Source: Paraburkholderia phenazinium
Lineage (GTDB): Bacteria; Pseudomonadota; Gammaproteobacteria; Burkholderiales; Burkholderiaceae
Length of the DNA stretch: 64,000 nt
Direction: 5' to 3'
Assembly: GCF_900142845.1 (NCBI RefSeq)
Contig: NZ_FSRU01000002.1
Coordinates: forward strand, 3,348,001-3,412,000
This document shows positions 17,927 through 26,788 of the stretch, one piece after another. Numbering within the stretch: the stretch's first letter is position 1; each line of letters opens with the position of its first letter. Both the position numbers and the translations under genes were made by a program. The notes under the pieces were generated by a model. That model saw nothing but the letters and a program-made list of their open reading frames with translations. It was not told where the DNA came from and searched no databases.

Positions 17927-19480
17927 GGCAAACGTATCCACCAACCCAACAGAGCGCCGAACAGCAACATTAGCAACAGAAGCATCGCCATCGGAATCCC
18001 CGCCGGAGGCAACTCCATCACCAGAAGAAGAGCCTTTGCCAGACCCACCAGACGACTGCCCCTGCTGCCCAGCCTGCTTGGCAAAGCCATCACTGACACT
18101 AGCACTCCCCAACCCAATCCCATTCTGCTCCATCGCTTCCCGCAGCTTCGGCAGCGCCGCCTCCACCGCCTCCCGCACCTGCGGATGCTGCGAAACAAAC
18201 AGCGCATGCGCATGGTTATCCGCCACCTGCAACACCACCTGCAACGGCCCAAGATCCTTCGGATTCAGCGTCAACTCCGCACTCTGCTGATGCGCGTTCG
18301 ACAGGAACACCACCTTCTGCCCCAACGCATCCTCCCAGTCCGACGTGCCCACCGTCGGCGCCAACGTGCTCGCCGCCGCCGCGGCCGCCGCCGGATTGGC
18401 TCCCGCCGTCGCCGTCGTCGCACTCGATGCGCTCGCCGCCGCCTGGCTCGCCGCAAGCGCCGCGTTCGCCGCGTCCGCCGTGCTCTTCAAGCTCGACAAG
18501 CTGTCCTGCGTATTCGTCGTGGCCGTCGCCTCCAACGCGTCAGCCGCATTCTTCGCCACCGTGTCCGCATTGCTCGCGCTCGCGGCCGCCGTCTGCTCCA
18601 TCTTGTCGCCCAGCTTGCCCTTCGCATCGCCCAGCATCGAACCGCTCGCCTGGCTCTTGCCGTTCGTCGACGCATGCAGCGACAGCCCCATGTCGCCGCT
18701 CGATCCCGTCGTGCCCGTCGCACTGGTTGCATTGCCGACATTCGCCGCCTGCGCCGGTACCGCGCCCTGCGCTCCGCTGAGCGCGGCAAGCGCCGCCTGC
18801 AACGCATCGCTGACCGACTTCGCGTCCCCCGATCCCACGTGCTTGCCGTGATGCGTACCGTCCGCCGTCGTCGCACTGCCCGCTGCGCCCGGCTGGTCGG
18901 TCGTGGTATCGGTCAGTGCATTGGTAGCATCGGTGGTCGTCTGGCCGTTCGCGCCGTTGGCGTTCGCCTGAGCCTGAAGCTGGGCCTGCGCCTGCAATTG
19001 CGCCACCACCGACGCCGTTGCCGCCGAGGTCGTCGCGTTGCCCGAACTGTTGCTGCCTTGCTGCGACGTCGAGCTATTGCCGTTCGCGGCGCTCTGTTGC
19101 GTGTTGCCCGAAGCCGAAGCCGAATTCGTGCTGCCGCCATTGCTGTTGGCGTTGCCGCTGCTGTTAGTGCTGCTCTGGCTGTTGCTGGCGCTGCTCGTGC
19201 TGCTCGAACTCTGGCTGTCCGACGGCGCGGGCGTCGGTGTGGGCGCCGGCGCGCTCGCAGCCGACGACGGCGCCGGAGAGGGGGCAGGCGCCGGTGTGGG
19301 CGTCGGGGCCGGCGCGCTCTGCACACTGCTGCTCGCGCTTTGCGACGCGTCGTTCTGCGAGTCGATGCTCTGCTGCAAGGTCTGCGAGAACGGCTGGCTA
19401 TTCACGATGTCCACCGGCGAACTCGTCTGCGAGTTGTCCGACGAGCCGAACAGTGAACTGATATACGAAAGTGGCGACAT
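17924..19480 (-). CDS. fliK: Flagellar hook-length control protein FliK
   Basis: Secreted molecular ruler that stops hook growth by switching the FlhB export specificity. The C-terminal switch domain (about residues 395-465) has the canonical AELTLNPKDLGPLQVVLQ and LREAMEQNGIGLGSASVSDG segments. The N-terminal 390 residues are low complexity (Pro/Ala/Thr, then Ser/Asn, then Ala), as expected for an unfolded ruler. The gene follows fliJ by 90 bases, and its stop codon touches the repeat island. Confidence 0.95.
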   Translation of the reverse strand: MSPLSYISSLFGSSDNSQTSSPVDIVNSQPFSQTLQQSIDSQNDASQSASSSVQSAPAPTPTPAPAPSPAPSSAASAPAPTPTPAPSDSQSSSSTSSASNSQSSTNSSGNANSNGGSTNSASASGNTQQSAANGNSSTSQQGSNSSGNATTSAATASVVAQLQAQAQLQAQANANGANGQTTTDATNALTDTTTDQPGAAGSATTADGTHHGKHVGSGDAKSVSDALQAALAALSGAQGAVPAQAANVGNATSATGTTGSSGDMGLSLHASTNGKSQASGSMLGDAKGKLGDKMEQTAAASASNADTVAKNAADALEATATTNTQDSLSSLKSTADAANAALAASQAAASASSATTATAGANPAAAAAAASTLAPTVGTSDWEDALGQKVVFLSNAHQQSAELTLNPKDLGPLQVVLQVADNHAHALFVSQHPQVREAVEAALPKLREAMEQNGIGLGSASVSDGFAKQAGQQGQSSGGSGKGSSSGDGVASGGDSDGDASVANVAVRRSVGLVDTFA

Positions 19481-19570
19481 GGCTGATCCTGTCTATCCGG
19501 TGGACCCGGTCAAATTCCGCTCGGCGCCGGTCAGGCGCTCATACGGTCATGGGTCGGGCAAGCGCGCGGG

Positions 19571-20020
19571 TTACACACCCTCGGCGCGCATCCTGAGAAT
19601 TCGTGCGGCATGTTCGTCGGCGTCGCGCTGTTCGCGCCGCGCCATCTGCTGGGCTTCCGCTGCGTCGCCGCGGGCCTGCAGGACTTCATACGAGCCTAGC
19701 TTCTGTTTGTGACGCTGCCATTCCGGTTTCGCCGCTTCAACACGCGTGTAGGCCGCCTGCAACAGCTTGCGCTGCTGTTCGATGGCGGCGTCGAGCGTGT
19801 CGATGAAGGCCTGGAAGTTACGCATGTTGCCGGCCGGCATGCCCGACTGCGCGGTGGCGTTGAAGCGGGCGTGGTACTCGTCGCGGTAGCGCACCAGCGC
19901 GTCGAGCTGCGCCTGCACTTCGCTCGCCTCGCGCTGCGCGCGGCCAAGGCGTTGCGCGGCGGCGTCCACATCGTCCTGGGCGAGGCCGATAAGCGTCTTG
20001 ATCGGAAAGTGTTTCGCCAT
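19571..20020 (-). CDS. fliJ: Flagellar export chaperone/stalk protein FliJ
   Basis: Central stalk of the FliHIJ ATPase complex. I chose the ATG at 20020, giving 149 residues that begin MAKHFPIKTLIGLAQDD, because AAGGAGG sits 6 bases upstream; the longer frame reads into fliI. The protein is almost wholly heptad-rich coiled coil (LGRAQREASEVQAQLDAL; AKPEWQRHKQKLGSYEVLQ), as FliJ should be. It starts 2 bases after the fliI stop. Confidence 0.94.
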   Translation of the reverse strand: MAKHFPIKTLIGLAQDDVDAAAQRLGRAQREASEVQAQLDALVRYRDEYHARFNATAQSGMPAGNMRNFQAFIDTLDAAIEQQRKLLQAAYTRVEAAKPEWQRHKQKLGSYEVLQARGDAAEAQQMARREQRDADEHAARILRMRAEGV

Positions 20021-20022
20021 CG

Positions 20023-21669
20023 TCAGCCTCCTTGGGCAAACAGGGCATCGAGTCTTTGCAGACTCGCTTCGAACTCCGCGCACTCGCGGAACCCTTGCTG
20101 CAAAAACGCCTCGATGCGCGGATACAGCGCAATCGCGCGGTCGAGTAACTGGTCGCGGCCGCTCGAATACGCGCCCACGTTGATCAGGTCGCGGTTGCGC
20201 TGGTAACGCGACAGCATCTGCTTGAAGAGACGTGTCTTCTCGAGGTGCGGCTCGTCGATCAGCGATGTCATCGCGCGGCTGATCGATGCTTCGATGTCGA
20301 TCGCCGGATAGTGGCCGGCCTCCGCCAGCGAGCGCGACAGCACGATATGGCCGTCGAGAATCGCACGCGCCGAATCGGCAATCGGATCCTGCTGGTCGTC
20401 GCCTTCGGTCAATACAGTGTAGAACGCCGTAATCGAACCGCCGCCCGCCGGGCCGTTGCCGGTACGCTCGACGAGCGCCGGCAGCTTGGCGAATACCGAT
20501 GGCGGATAACCCTTGGTGGCCGGCGGTTCGCCCACCGCCAGCGCGATCTCGCGCTGCGCCATCGCATAGCGGGTCAGCGAATCCATCAGCAGCAGCACAT
20601 GTTTGCCCTGATCGCGGAAATATTCGGCGAGCGAGGTCGAGTAGGCCGCGGCCTGCATCCGCAGGAGCGGCGAGACATCCGCAGGCGCCGCGACCACGAC
20701 CGAGCGCGCGAGGCCGTCCTCGCCGAGAATCTGTTCGATGAATTCCTTCACTTCGCGGCCGCGCTCGCCGATCAGGCCGATCACGATCACCTCGGCGCTG
20801 GTGTAGCGCGCCATCGTGCCGAGCAGCACCGATTTACCGACGCCCGAGCCCGCGAAGAGCCCCATGCGCTGGCCGCGGCCCACGGTGAGGAGCGCGTTGA
20901 TCGCGCGCACGCCGACGTCGAGCACCTTATGAATCGGCTCGCGGTTCAGCGGATTGATGGTCGGGGCGGACAGCGGCGCATCCGCTTTGGCGCCGAGCGG
21001 TCCGAGCCCGTCGAGCGGCCGGCCCGACGCGTCGAGTACCCGGCCGAGCAACTCCCAGCCCACCGGCAGGCGCTTGGCGCCCGCCATCGGATCGGCGATC
21101 GGCGCGCTTTCCAGCGGATAGACGCGCGCACCGGGCAACAGGCCGATTACTTCGGTGGTCGGCATCAGGAACAGCTTGTCGCCGGCGAAGCCCACCACTT
21201 CGGCTTCCGCCATCGGCAGCGAGCTGCCCTGCGGCAGTTCGATCATCACTTCGGCGCCGACCGAGAGGCGCAGGCCGACCGCTTCGAGCACGAGGCCCGC
21301 GGCGCGCGTGAGGCGTCCGCAAGCGCGCATCGGCCGGGCGATCGCGTTACGGGCGCGCAGCCCATCCAGATGCGCGCGCCATGCGTTCATGTGCGGGTTG
21401 TTGGCGAGCGCCGGGTTCGGCGCCGGACGGGCCGCGGCGCTTGCGTCCGCTGCTGCCGGTGTGGCGTCGCGGCTTGCGGCCGCGAAGGCGCTGGTTGAAT
21501 GACCGTGTCGCGGATCGTGCGGGGCGGCCGTGCGCGAAGCCGCTTTCGGACGCTGCGCGTCCTGCGGTTCGGTCGGCAGCGCCTGAGCGCCGAACGATGC
21601 CAGCGCCAGCTCCTGTTCGAGCGGCGTCAGATCGCTGGCGCGGATCTCCGCGATGGTCGGCTTTACCAT
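20023..21669 (-). CDS. fliI: Flagellum-specific ATPase FliI
   Basis: Hexameric ATPase energising flagellar export. Walker A GSGVGKS lies near residues 274-280, Walker [12 protein letters not shown] follows, and the family stretch [20 protein letters not shown] is present. The ATG at 21669 overlaps the fliH stop by 7 bases and gives 548 residues. That is about 90 more than enteric FliI, owing to an Ala/Pro-rich N-terminal extension (about residues 20-100) before the first beta-barrel. Confidence 0.96.
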   Translation of the reverse strand: MVKPTIAEIRASDLTPLEQELALASFGAQALPTEPQDAQRPKAASRTAAPHDPRHGHSTSAFAAASRDATPAAADASAAARPAPNPALANNPHMNAWRAHLDGLRARNAIARPMRACGRLTRAAGLVLEAVGLRLSVGAEVMIELPQGSSLPMAEAEVVGFAGDKLFLMPTTEVIGLLPGARVYPLESAPIADPMAGAKRLPVGWELLGRVLDASGRPLDGLGPLGAKADAPLSAPTINPLNREPIHKVLDVGVRAINALLTVGRGQRMGLFAGSGVGKSVLLGTMARYTSAEVIVIGLIGERGREVKEFIEQILGEDGLARSVVVAAPADVSPLLRMQAAAYSTSLAEYFRDQGKHVLLLMDSLTRYAMAQREIALAVGEPPATKGYPPSVFAKLPALVERTGNGPAGGGSITAFYTVLTEGDDQQDPIADSARAILDGHIVLSRSLAEAGHYPAIDIEASISRAMTSLIDEPHLEKTRLFKQMLSRYQRNRDLINVGAYSSGRDQLLDRAIALYPRIEAFLQQGFRECAEFEASLQRLDALFAQGG

Positions 21670-22340
21670 GTGCTCGCCTTGCCGAGGGCGGCGGCAACCC
21701 GCTCCCAGCGTGTGTCGATGCCGGCATCCACTTCGCCGGTGCCGGCGTGGGCGCGGCAACCGCCGCGTTCGACCGCCGGGTCGGTGCGCACAGACCAGCC
21801 GCGCGCCTGCAGTTCTTCCATCAGATACGCTTCGACCACCGGCAGGTCGGCCGGGCTCACCACCAGGTGCGGCGCGCCGGTCAGCGCCGGTTCGGCCGCC
21901 AGCACTTCGCGGGCGGCGGCGATCAGCGCGGCCGGGTCGTGCTGCACGTGCTGGCGCACCACCTGCTGCGCGATGTCCAGCGCAAGCGCCACCAGCATTT
22001 CCGAAATTTCGTGTTGCGCGCCGTCGAGTGCAACCTTGAAGGTTTCCGCCAGCGCGGCGAGGCGCGCGGCTTCTTCGCGCGCTTCGTTCTGCCCCTGGGT
22101 GAAGCCTTGCGCGTGCCCTTGATCGTAGCCGGCCTGGTAGCCGAGCGCCTGGCCGGCCACATGACCGGAGGCGACGCCCTGGGCGTGCGCGGCATCGCGC
22201 AGGCGTTGCAGTTCGGCTTCGAATGCGCCGTCGTCGACCGCCTCCTGGGGCGGCGCCGGCGGCACCGGGTCGAACGAGGCCATCTCCCAGCGCTGGTAGG
22301 CCGAGAGGCTCCCCTTGCGCGTGGGATCCTGATCAGACAT
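21663..22340 (-). CDS. fliH: Flagellar ATPase regulator FliH
   Basis: Dimeric regulator that links FliI to the C-ring. The N-terminal [13 protein letters not shown] motif is the typical FliH docking segment. It is followed by a GxxxG-like, Gln-rich helix ([20 protein letters not shown], then [12 protein letters not shown]) and a C-terminal domain with [23 protein letters not shown] 22340 (225 residues) is preferred; ATG 22346 is also in frame. The start overlaps the end of fliG. Confidence 0.95.
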   Translation of the reverse strand: MSDQDPTRKGSLSAYQRWEMASFDPVPPAPPQEAVDDGAFEAELQRLRDAAHAQGVASGHVAGQALGYQAGYDQGHAQGFTQGQNEAREEAARLAALAETFKVALDGAQHEISEMLVALALDIAQQVVRQHVQHDPAALIAAAREVLAAEPALTGAPHLVVSPADLPVVEAYLMEELQARGWSVRTDPAVERGGCRAHAGTGEVDAGIDTRWERVAAALGKASTW

Positions 22341-23328
22341 ATGCATCTTCCGCCTTGCCGCCTATCGCGATCTGGCCGCTTTCTGCCAGGTTGCGCACGA
22401 TCTGCAAAATGCGGCGTTGCTGCGTTTCCACTTCGGAGACGCGTACCGGGCCGCGCGCATCGAGGTCTTCGGCGAGCAGTTCGGCCGCACGCTGCGACAT
22501 GTTCGAGAGGAACTTCTGCCGCAGCGCGGGCGGCGCGCCCTTCAGCGAAATGATCAGCGCTTCGGACTCGACTTCCTTCAGCAGCAACTGGATCGCGCGG
22601 TCTTCCAGGTCCAGCAGGTTCTCGAACACGAACATCTGATCGACGATCTTCTGCGCGAGTTCCGCGTCGTACTGGCGGACGTTTTCGAGCACGCCTTCTT
22701 CGTGGTTGCTCGACATGAAGTTGAGAATTTCCGCGGCCGTGCGGATGCCGCCCATCGGGCTGCGCTTGAGGTTGTCGCTGCCGGACAGGAGACCGGTCAG
22801 CACGTCGTCCAGTTCGCGCAGCGCGGCCGGCTGGATGCCGTCGAGCGTGGCGATACGCAGCAGCACGTCGTTGCGCAGCCGCTCGGTGAAGCAGGCGACG
22901 ATTTCCGACGCCTGGTCGCGGTCCAGGTGAACGAGGATGGTCGCGATGATCTGCGGGTGCTCGTTCTTGATCAGCTCGGCCACCGCGGCGGAATCCATCC
23001 ACTTCAGGCCTTCGATCCCGCTCGTATCGCTGCCCTGCAGGATCCGGTCGATGATCGCGCCGGCCTTGTCGTCGCCGAGCGCCTTGGTCAGCACCGAACG
23101 GATGTAGTCGCTCGAATCGAGCGACAGGGCCGTGTGCTGCTCGGCCTCGCGCACGAACTCGTGCAGCACCTCGTCGACCTGCTCACGCGTCACGTTCTTC
23201 AGCGCGGCCATCGCCACGCCGATCTTCTGGACCTCGCGCGGCCCGAGAAACTTGAATACCTGCGCCGCTTCTTCCTCGCCGATCGACATCAGCAGGAGTG
23301 CGCTTTTCACTACGCCTTCAGCGCTCAT
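22333..23328 (-). CDS. fliG: Flagellar motor switch protein FliG
   Basis: Rotor protein that contacts the stators. Starting at ATG 23328 it has 331 residues, exactly the common length. The EHPQ motif (KNEHPQIIATILVHLD) and the C-terminal torque helix with alternating charges (QRAAELLAEDLDARGPVRVS) are present. It overlaps the fliF stop by 11 bases; the longer frame starts inside fliF. Confidence 0.96.
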   Translation of the reverse strand: MSAEGVVKSALLLMSIGEEEAAQVFKFLGPREVQKIGVAMAALKNVTREQVDEVLHEFVREAEQHTALSLDSSDYIRSVLTKALGDDKAGAIIDRILQGSDTSGIEGLKWMDSAAVAELIKNEHPQIIATILVHLDRDQASEIVACFTERLRNDVLLRIATLDGIQPAALRELDDVLTGLLSGSDNLKRSPMGGIRTAAEILNFMSSNHEEGVLENVRQYDAELAQKIVDQMFVFENLLDLEDRAIQLLLKEVESEALIISLKGAPPALRQKFLSNMSQRAAELLAEDLDARGPVRVSEVETQQRRILQIVRNLAESGQIAIGGKAEDAYV

Positions 23329-25105
23329 CGGACACCCAGCTCTTAACGACAGTTGCAACGATCTTCGGATCCTGGCGCGCGATGTTGCGTGCGTATTCCA
23401 GGTTCCGCTCGAATTTGTGTTTATCGCTTTCCAGCGCCATCAGCTCGGACTCGCCGTCGTCCTCGCGGGCCGCGCTGCCGCTGCGCTCGGCTGCCGGCAG
23501 GCCGTCGAGCAGGATCGGCTCGTCCGGCGAGGGCAGGGCGGCGGCAGCCGGGGCCGGCGGCGGGAAGGCGCGGCGCAGCGCCGGCTTGACCATCACGAAG
23601 TACAGGAACAGGGCGACCGCGCCGATGCCCAGGTACGTGGCGATCTGCTTGGCCAGCGCGATCATGTCCGGCGTGCGCCACCACGGCAGATTCGCGTTCG
23701 GGTCGACGTCGGCGGTGAAGGCGCTGTTGACCACGTTCACCGAGTCGCCGCGCTCGGCGCTATAGCCCATCGCATCCTTCACGAGCTGGGTGACCTGGGC
23801 GTTCATCTCCGGCGTCATCGGCTGCATGGTCGCGTGACCCTTCGCATCCACGACGCGCATGTAGTTCACCACCACCGCCACCGAAAGACGCTTGATGCCG
23901 CCCATCGATTGCTGGACGTGACGCACGGTCTTGTCGAGCTCGTAGTTGGTGGTGGCGTCCTTGCGGTCGCTCACCGGCGTGGTGGTCGCGCCGCTCGCGC
24001 CGTTCGGCGCGTTGACCGGCGCCGAGGCCGGTTGCGGCGGCTGGTTCGACAGCGCGCCCGGCACGCCCGAGGCGCCGCCTTGCGACAGCTCCGTGTCGGT
24101 GCTGGTCTGCTGGCTGCGAATGGCTGCCTGTTGCGGATTGCCGTTCGGGCCGTAGTTTTCCGAGGTCTGTTCGGACTGCGAGAAATCGATGTCGGCGCTC
24201 ACCTGCGAGTGCGCATTGCCGCCGCCGAACAAGGGCGCGAGGATCGCGTCGATGCGCTGCTGCGTATTGTGTTCGACCTGCTGCACGTATTTGAGCTGGG
24301 TGGCGTCGAGTCCTGCGCCCGAGGGCGGCTGGGTCAGCAGGTTGCCGTCCTGGTCGACGATCGTCACGCCGTGTGCCGGCATGTCCGGTACCGCCGACGC
24401 CACCATATGGGTGATCGCGTTCACCTGGCCTTCGTCGAGCATGCGGCCCGGATACAGGTTCACCAGCACTGCGGCGGACGGCGTCTCATGGTCGCGCACG
24501 AACACCGAGGGCTTCGGGATCGCCAGATGCACGCGCGCTGTCTTGACGGCGTTGACCGATTCGATGGTGCGTTCGAGCTCACCTTCCAGTGCACGCTGGT
24601 AATTGACCTGCTCGGCGAACTGGCTGATGCCGAATTTCTCGTTGTCCATCAGTTCGAAGCCGACCGAGCCGCTCTTCGGCAGGCCCTGGGAGGCGAGGCG
24701 CAGGCGCATTTCGTGCACCTGCTCGGCCGGCACCAGAATCGCGCCGCCGCCGTCGGAGAACTTGTAGGGAATATTGGCTTGCTGCAGCGCGGTGATGATC
24801 GAGCCGCCATCCTGATCGGACAGGTTGCTGTACAGCACCTTGTAGTCAGGGGCGCGCGACCATAGCCACAGGCCGACCACCACGGCCAGCAGCACGGCGA
24901 CCGCGAAGATCAGCGGTGCGCGCGGGTTGCCGCGCATCTGCGTCAAACCTGATAGGCGCTGCGTAAAGTTGCCGCCGAGACCCCCACCGCCGAGGTCCGC
25001 GGCGCCGCCGGCCTGGCCGGCGCCGGCGGCGCCGCCAGGCGCTTGCGCGCCGGCGAGGCCCATACGGGCGTCGGGGTTGATCAACGAGTTGGCTGACGAA
25101 TCCAT
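23318..25105 (-). CDS. fliF: Flagellar MS-ring protein FliF
   Basis: Inner-membrane ring on which the basal body is built. The 595 residues have a first membrane helix at about 64-82 (LIFAVAVLLAVVVGLWLW), ring-building motifs (DYKVLYSNLSDQDGGSIITA, RVHLAIPKPSVFVRDHETPS), a second helix at about 483-505 (YLGIGAVALFLYFVMV) and a C-terminal FliG-binding tail (NIARQDPKIVATVVKSW). The ATG at 25105 has GGAG upstream. It starts the minus-strand fliFGHIJK run, divergent from fliE. Confidence 0.96.
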   Translation of the reverse strand: MDSSANSLINPDARMGLAGAQAPGGAAGAGQAGGAADLGGGGLGGNFTQRLSGLTQMRGNPRAPLIFAVAVLLAVVVGLWLWSRAPDYKVLYSNLSDQDGGSIITALQQANIPYKFSDGGGAILVPAEQVHEMRLRLASQGLPKSGSVGFELMDNEKFGISQFAEQVNYQRALEGELERTIESVNAVKTARVHLAIPKPSVFVRDHETPSAAVLVNLYPGRMLDEGQVNAITHMVASAVPDMPAHGVTIVDQDGNLLTQPPSGAGLDATQLKYVQQVEHNTQQRIDAILAPLFGGGNAHSQVSADIDFSQSEQTSENYGPNGNPQQAAIRSQQTSTDTELSQGGASGVPGALSNQPPQPASAPVNAPNGASGATTTPVSDRKDATTNYELDKTVRHVQQSMGGIKRLSVAVVVNYMRVVDAKGHATMQPMTPEMNAQVTQLVKDAMGYSAERGDSVNVVNSAFTADVDPNANLPWWRTPDMIALAKQIATYLGIGAVALFLYFVMVKPALRRAFPPPAPAAAALPSPDEPILLDGLPAAERSGSAAREDDGESELMALESDKHKFERNLEYARNIARQDPKIVATVVKSWVSDER

Positions 25106-25371
25106 GCGTCGGGTATCTCCGGGATGCCTGGGGTCCTGCCGCCTGCCGCCACACCGGGGTCGGCGGGCGCACGGACAGAGACTTTCACCATGGGAATTAT
25201 GCGCAGCCACGGACAACCCGATTGCTCGAATAGAGCAGGGTTTCCCCCCTAGTTTCGGGCCTTTCGAAATAAGGCCGCTGATATTCTCTCGCTCAGATCG
25301 GCAGGGGTTGCTGCGGCAGCCATCGCTGCGGCAGCCGCCGCTGCGCCGCTCTACCTTCCTCTGGAGAGAAC
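25106..25371. promoter_or_regulatory. Divergent fliF / fliE control region
   Basis: This 266-base gap separates two divergent flagellar operons, so both promoters should be here. It contains two small inverted repeats: TGCTC-GAATA-GAGCA (25223-25237) and GGCCTT...AAGGCC (25258-25276), plus a doubled GCTGCGGCAGCC. These are candidate sites for the flagellar master regulator or structural elements. I cannot assign exact -10 and -35 boxes with confidence. Confidence 0.4.
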
Positions 25372-25707
25372 ATGACAATGCCCGTGAACGCGCTTTCGTC
25401 GGCGCTGCAGCAAATGCAGGCGATGGCCGCGCAGGCCGCCGGCGGCACTGAACCGGCGGTGGATCAGGCTGGTGCGGCGAGCTCGAGCGGTTTTGCGTCG
25501 GCGCTCAAGGCGTCGCTCGACAAGATCAGCGACGACCAGAACACCGCGGCCGGCGAGGCGAAGGCGTTCGAAGTCGGCGCCTCCAACGTGTCGCTGAACG
25601 ACGTGATGATCGACGGGCAGAAGGCTAACCTGGGCTTCCAGTTCGGCCTGCAGGTGCGCAACAAGCTGGTTTCGGCCTACAACGACATCATGCAGATGTC
25701 GGTCTGA
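25372..25707 (+). CDS. fliE: Flagellar MS-ring/rod adaptor FliE
   Basis: Small exported protein that joins the MS ring to the rod. The 111 residues end with the family block ([20 protein letters not shown], then [21 protein letters not shown]). GGAGA lies 5 bases before ATG 25372; the second Met at 25378 is an alternative. A GC-rich hairpin without T-run (25735-25752) follows the gene. Confidence 0.95.
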   Translation: MTMPVNALSSALQQMQAMAAQAAGGTEPAVDQAGAASSSGFASALKASLDKISDDQNTAAGEAKAFEVGASNVSLNDVMIDGQKANLGFQFGLQVRNKLVSAYNDIMQMSV

Positions 25708-25834
25708 AGCGATGGCCGGCACGGGTGCGCGGTGCGCGGGCGGGGGCCCGCGGCCGGGACCCGGCGCGCCGCCAGCCTGCAAGCCGCAATGCCGATTTTT
25801 ACGCAAATTCGCCTTAAACCTCCTTACAGCGGCC

Positions 25835-25862
25835 TAAAGCTTTTCGGTTGCCCATCCGATAA
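25835..25862 (+). promoter_or_regulatory. Sigma-28-like promoter of fliS-fliT
   Basis: TAAAGCTT (25835-25842), 12 bases, then TCCGATAA (25855-25862): 7/8 and 7/8 to the FliA consensus, with a spacer one base longer than ideal. The fliS ATG is 87 bases downstream. Filament chaperone genes are often late genes, which supports it. Confidence 0.6.
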
Positions 25863-25949
25863 CCCAAGTAGAGGCAGGAGTCCGAGCGCGACGACGCGTC
25901 CGGTGAGACGTCTCATACTTTCCGAATCCGCAGTAAAGGAGGAGCGCCG

Positions 25950-26393
25950 ATGTTTTCCCCAGGACACGCTGGAGCCAACGCATACGCACGTGTCGGCGTC
26001 GAGACAGGGGTGATGGGTGCGAATCCTCATCGTCTGGTCGTCATGCTCTATCAGGGCGCCCGCCAGGCCATCGCCCAGGCACGCATGCACCTGCAGCAAG
26101 GTGGCGTGGCGGCCGTGGCCGCACGCGGGGAGGCGATCAGCAAGGCGATCCGGATTATCGAAAGCGGGCTGCAGGCATCGCTCAACGTCGAAGCAGGCGG
26201 TGAGATTGGAGAACGTCTGAACGCGCTGTATAGCTATATGGCGCGTCGTCTGTTCGAAGCCAACGTAAAGCAGAGCGAGGCGATGCTGGTCGAGGTCGAC
26301 CGCCTGCTGGCCACGCTCGAAGAAGCGTGGATCGGGATTGCCCCGGAGATCGCGCGGATGGCGGTACAGCCGTCCGCGGAAAGTATGAGATGA
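25950..26393 (+). CDS. fliS: Flagellin export chaperone FliS
   Basis: Cytoplasmic chaperone that binds the flagellin C-terminus. The 147 residues have the FliS signature NAYARVGVETGV, then ANPHRLVVMLYQGARQAIAQ, and a helical body (LNALYSYMARRLFEANVKQS). A very strong Shine-Dalgarno (AAAGGAGGAG) precedes the ATG. It overlaps fliT by 4 bases (ATGA). Flagellin itself is not in the window. Confidence 0.95.
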   Translation: MFSPGHAGANAYARVGVETGVMGANPHRLVVMLYQGARQAIAQARMHLQQGGVAAVAARGEAISKAIRIIESGLQASLNVEAGGEIGERLNALYSYMARRLFEANVKQSEAMLVEVDRLLATLEEAWIGIAPEIARMAVQPSAESMR

Positions 26394-26716
26394 CTTCGAA
26401 CGCAGAATATTTTGCCCGCTACGAGGCGATCGCAGCGATTTCCGCACGCATGCTGATAGCAGCCCGTCGCGCCCTGTGGAACGATCTGGTGCCGTTACAG
26501 GAAGAGTACCGGCACCTCGTCGATGCGTTGAAAGACGCGGAAACCGGGGTGAAGCTCGACGAGTTGGAGCGCGCGCGCAAATTCGACCTGATCCGCCGGA
26601 TTCTGGCGGACGACGCGGCGATCCGCGATCTCGCCAACCCGCGCATGGCGAACCTGTCGGCGCTGTTTGCCGGCCGGCCGGCCCGGGTGCTCAAGGAATT
26701 GTACGGAGCCCGCTGA
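26390..26716 (+). CDS. fliT: Flagellar protein FliT (filament-cap chaperone type)
   Basis: FliT is the FliD export chaperone and, in enterics, an anti-FlhDC factor. The 108-residue, wholly helical protein (MTSNAEYFARYEAIAAISAR, then WNDLVPLQEEYRHLVDALKD) fits FliT by size and by overlap with fliS. Sequence conservation of FliT is low, so context is important. The ATG at 26390 is used; the longer frame begins inside fliS. Confidence 0.88.
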   Translation: MTSNAEYFARYEAIAAISARMLIAARRALWNDLVPLQEEYRHLVDALKDAETGVKLDELERARKFDLIRRILADDAAIRDLANPRMANLSALFAGRPARVLKELYGAR

Positions 26717-26788
26717 GCTTTTTTGACTGCGATAAATTGACTGCGTTAGCCGCGCGCAGTTGAAGGTAGTAAATCCAAAGGAACCGGC

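Noticed and set aside
25300..25340. Possible sigma-54 promoter (GGCAGGGGTTGC) before fliE
   Set aside because: The GG and GC elements are 8 bases apart, not the required 10.
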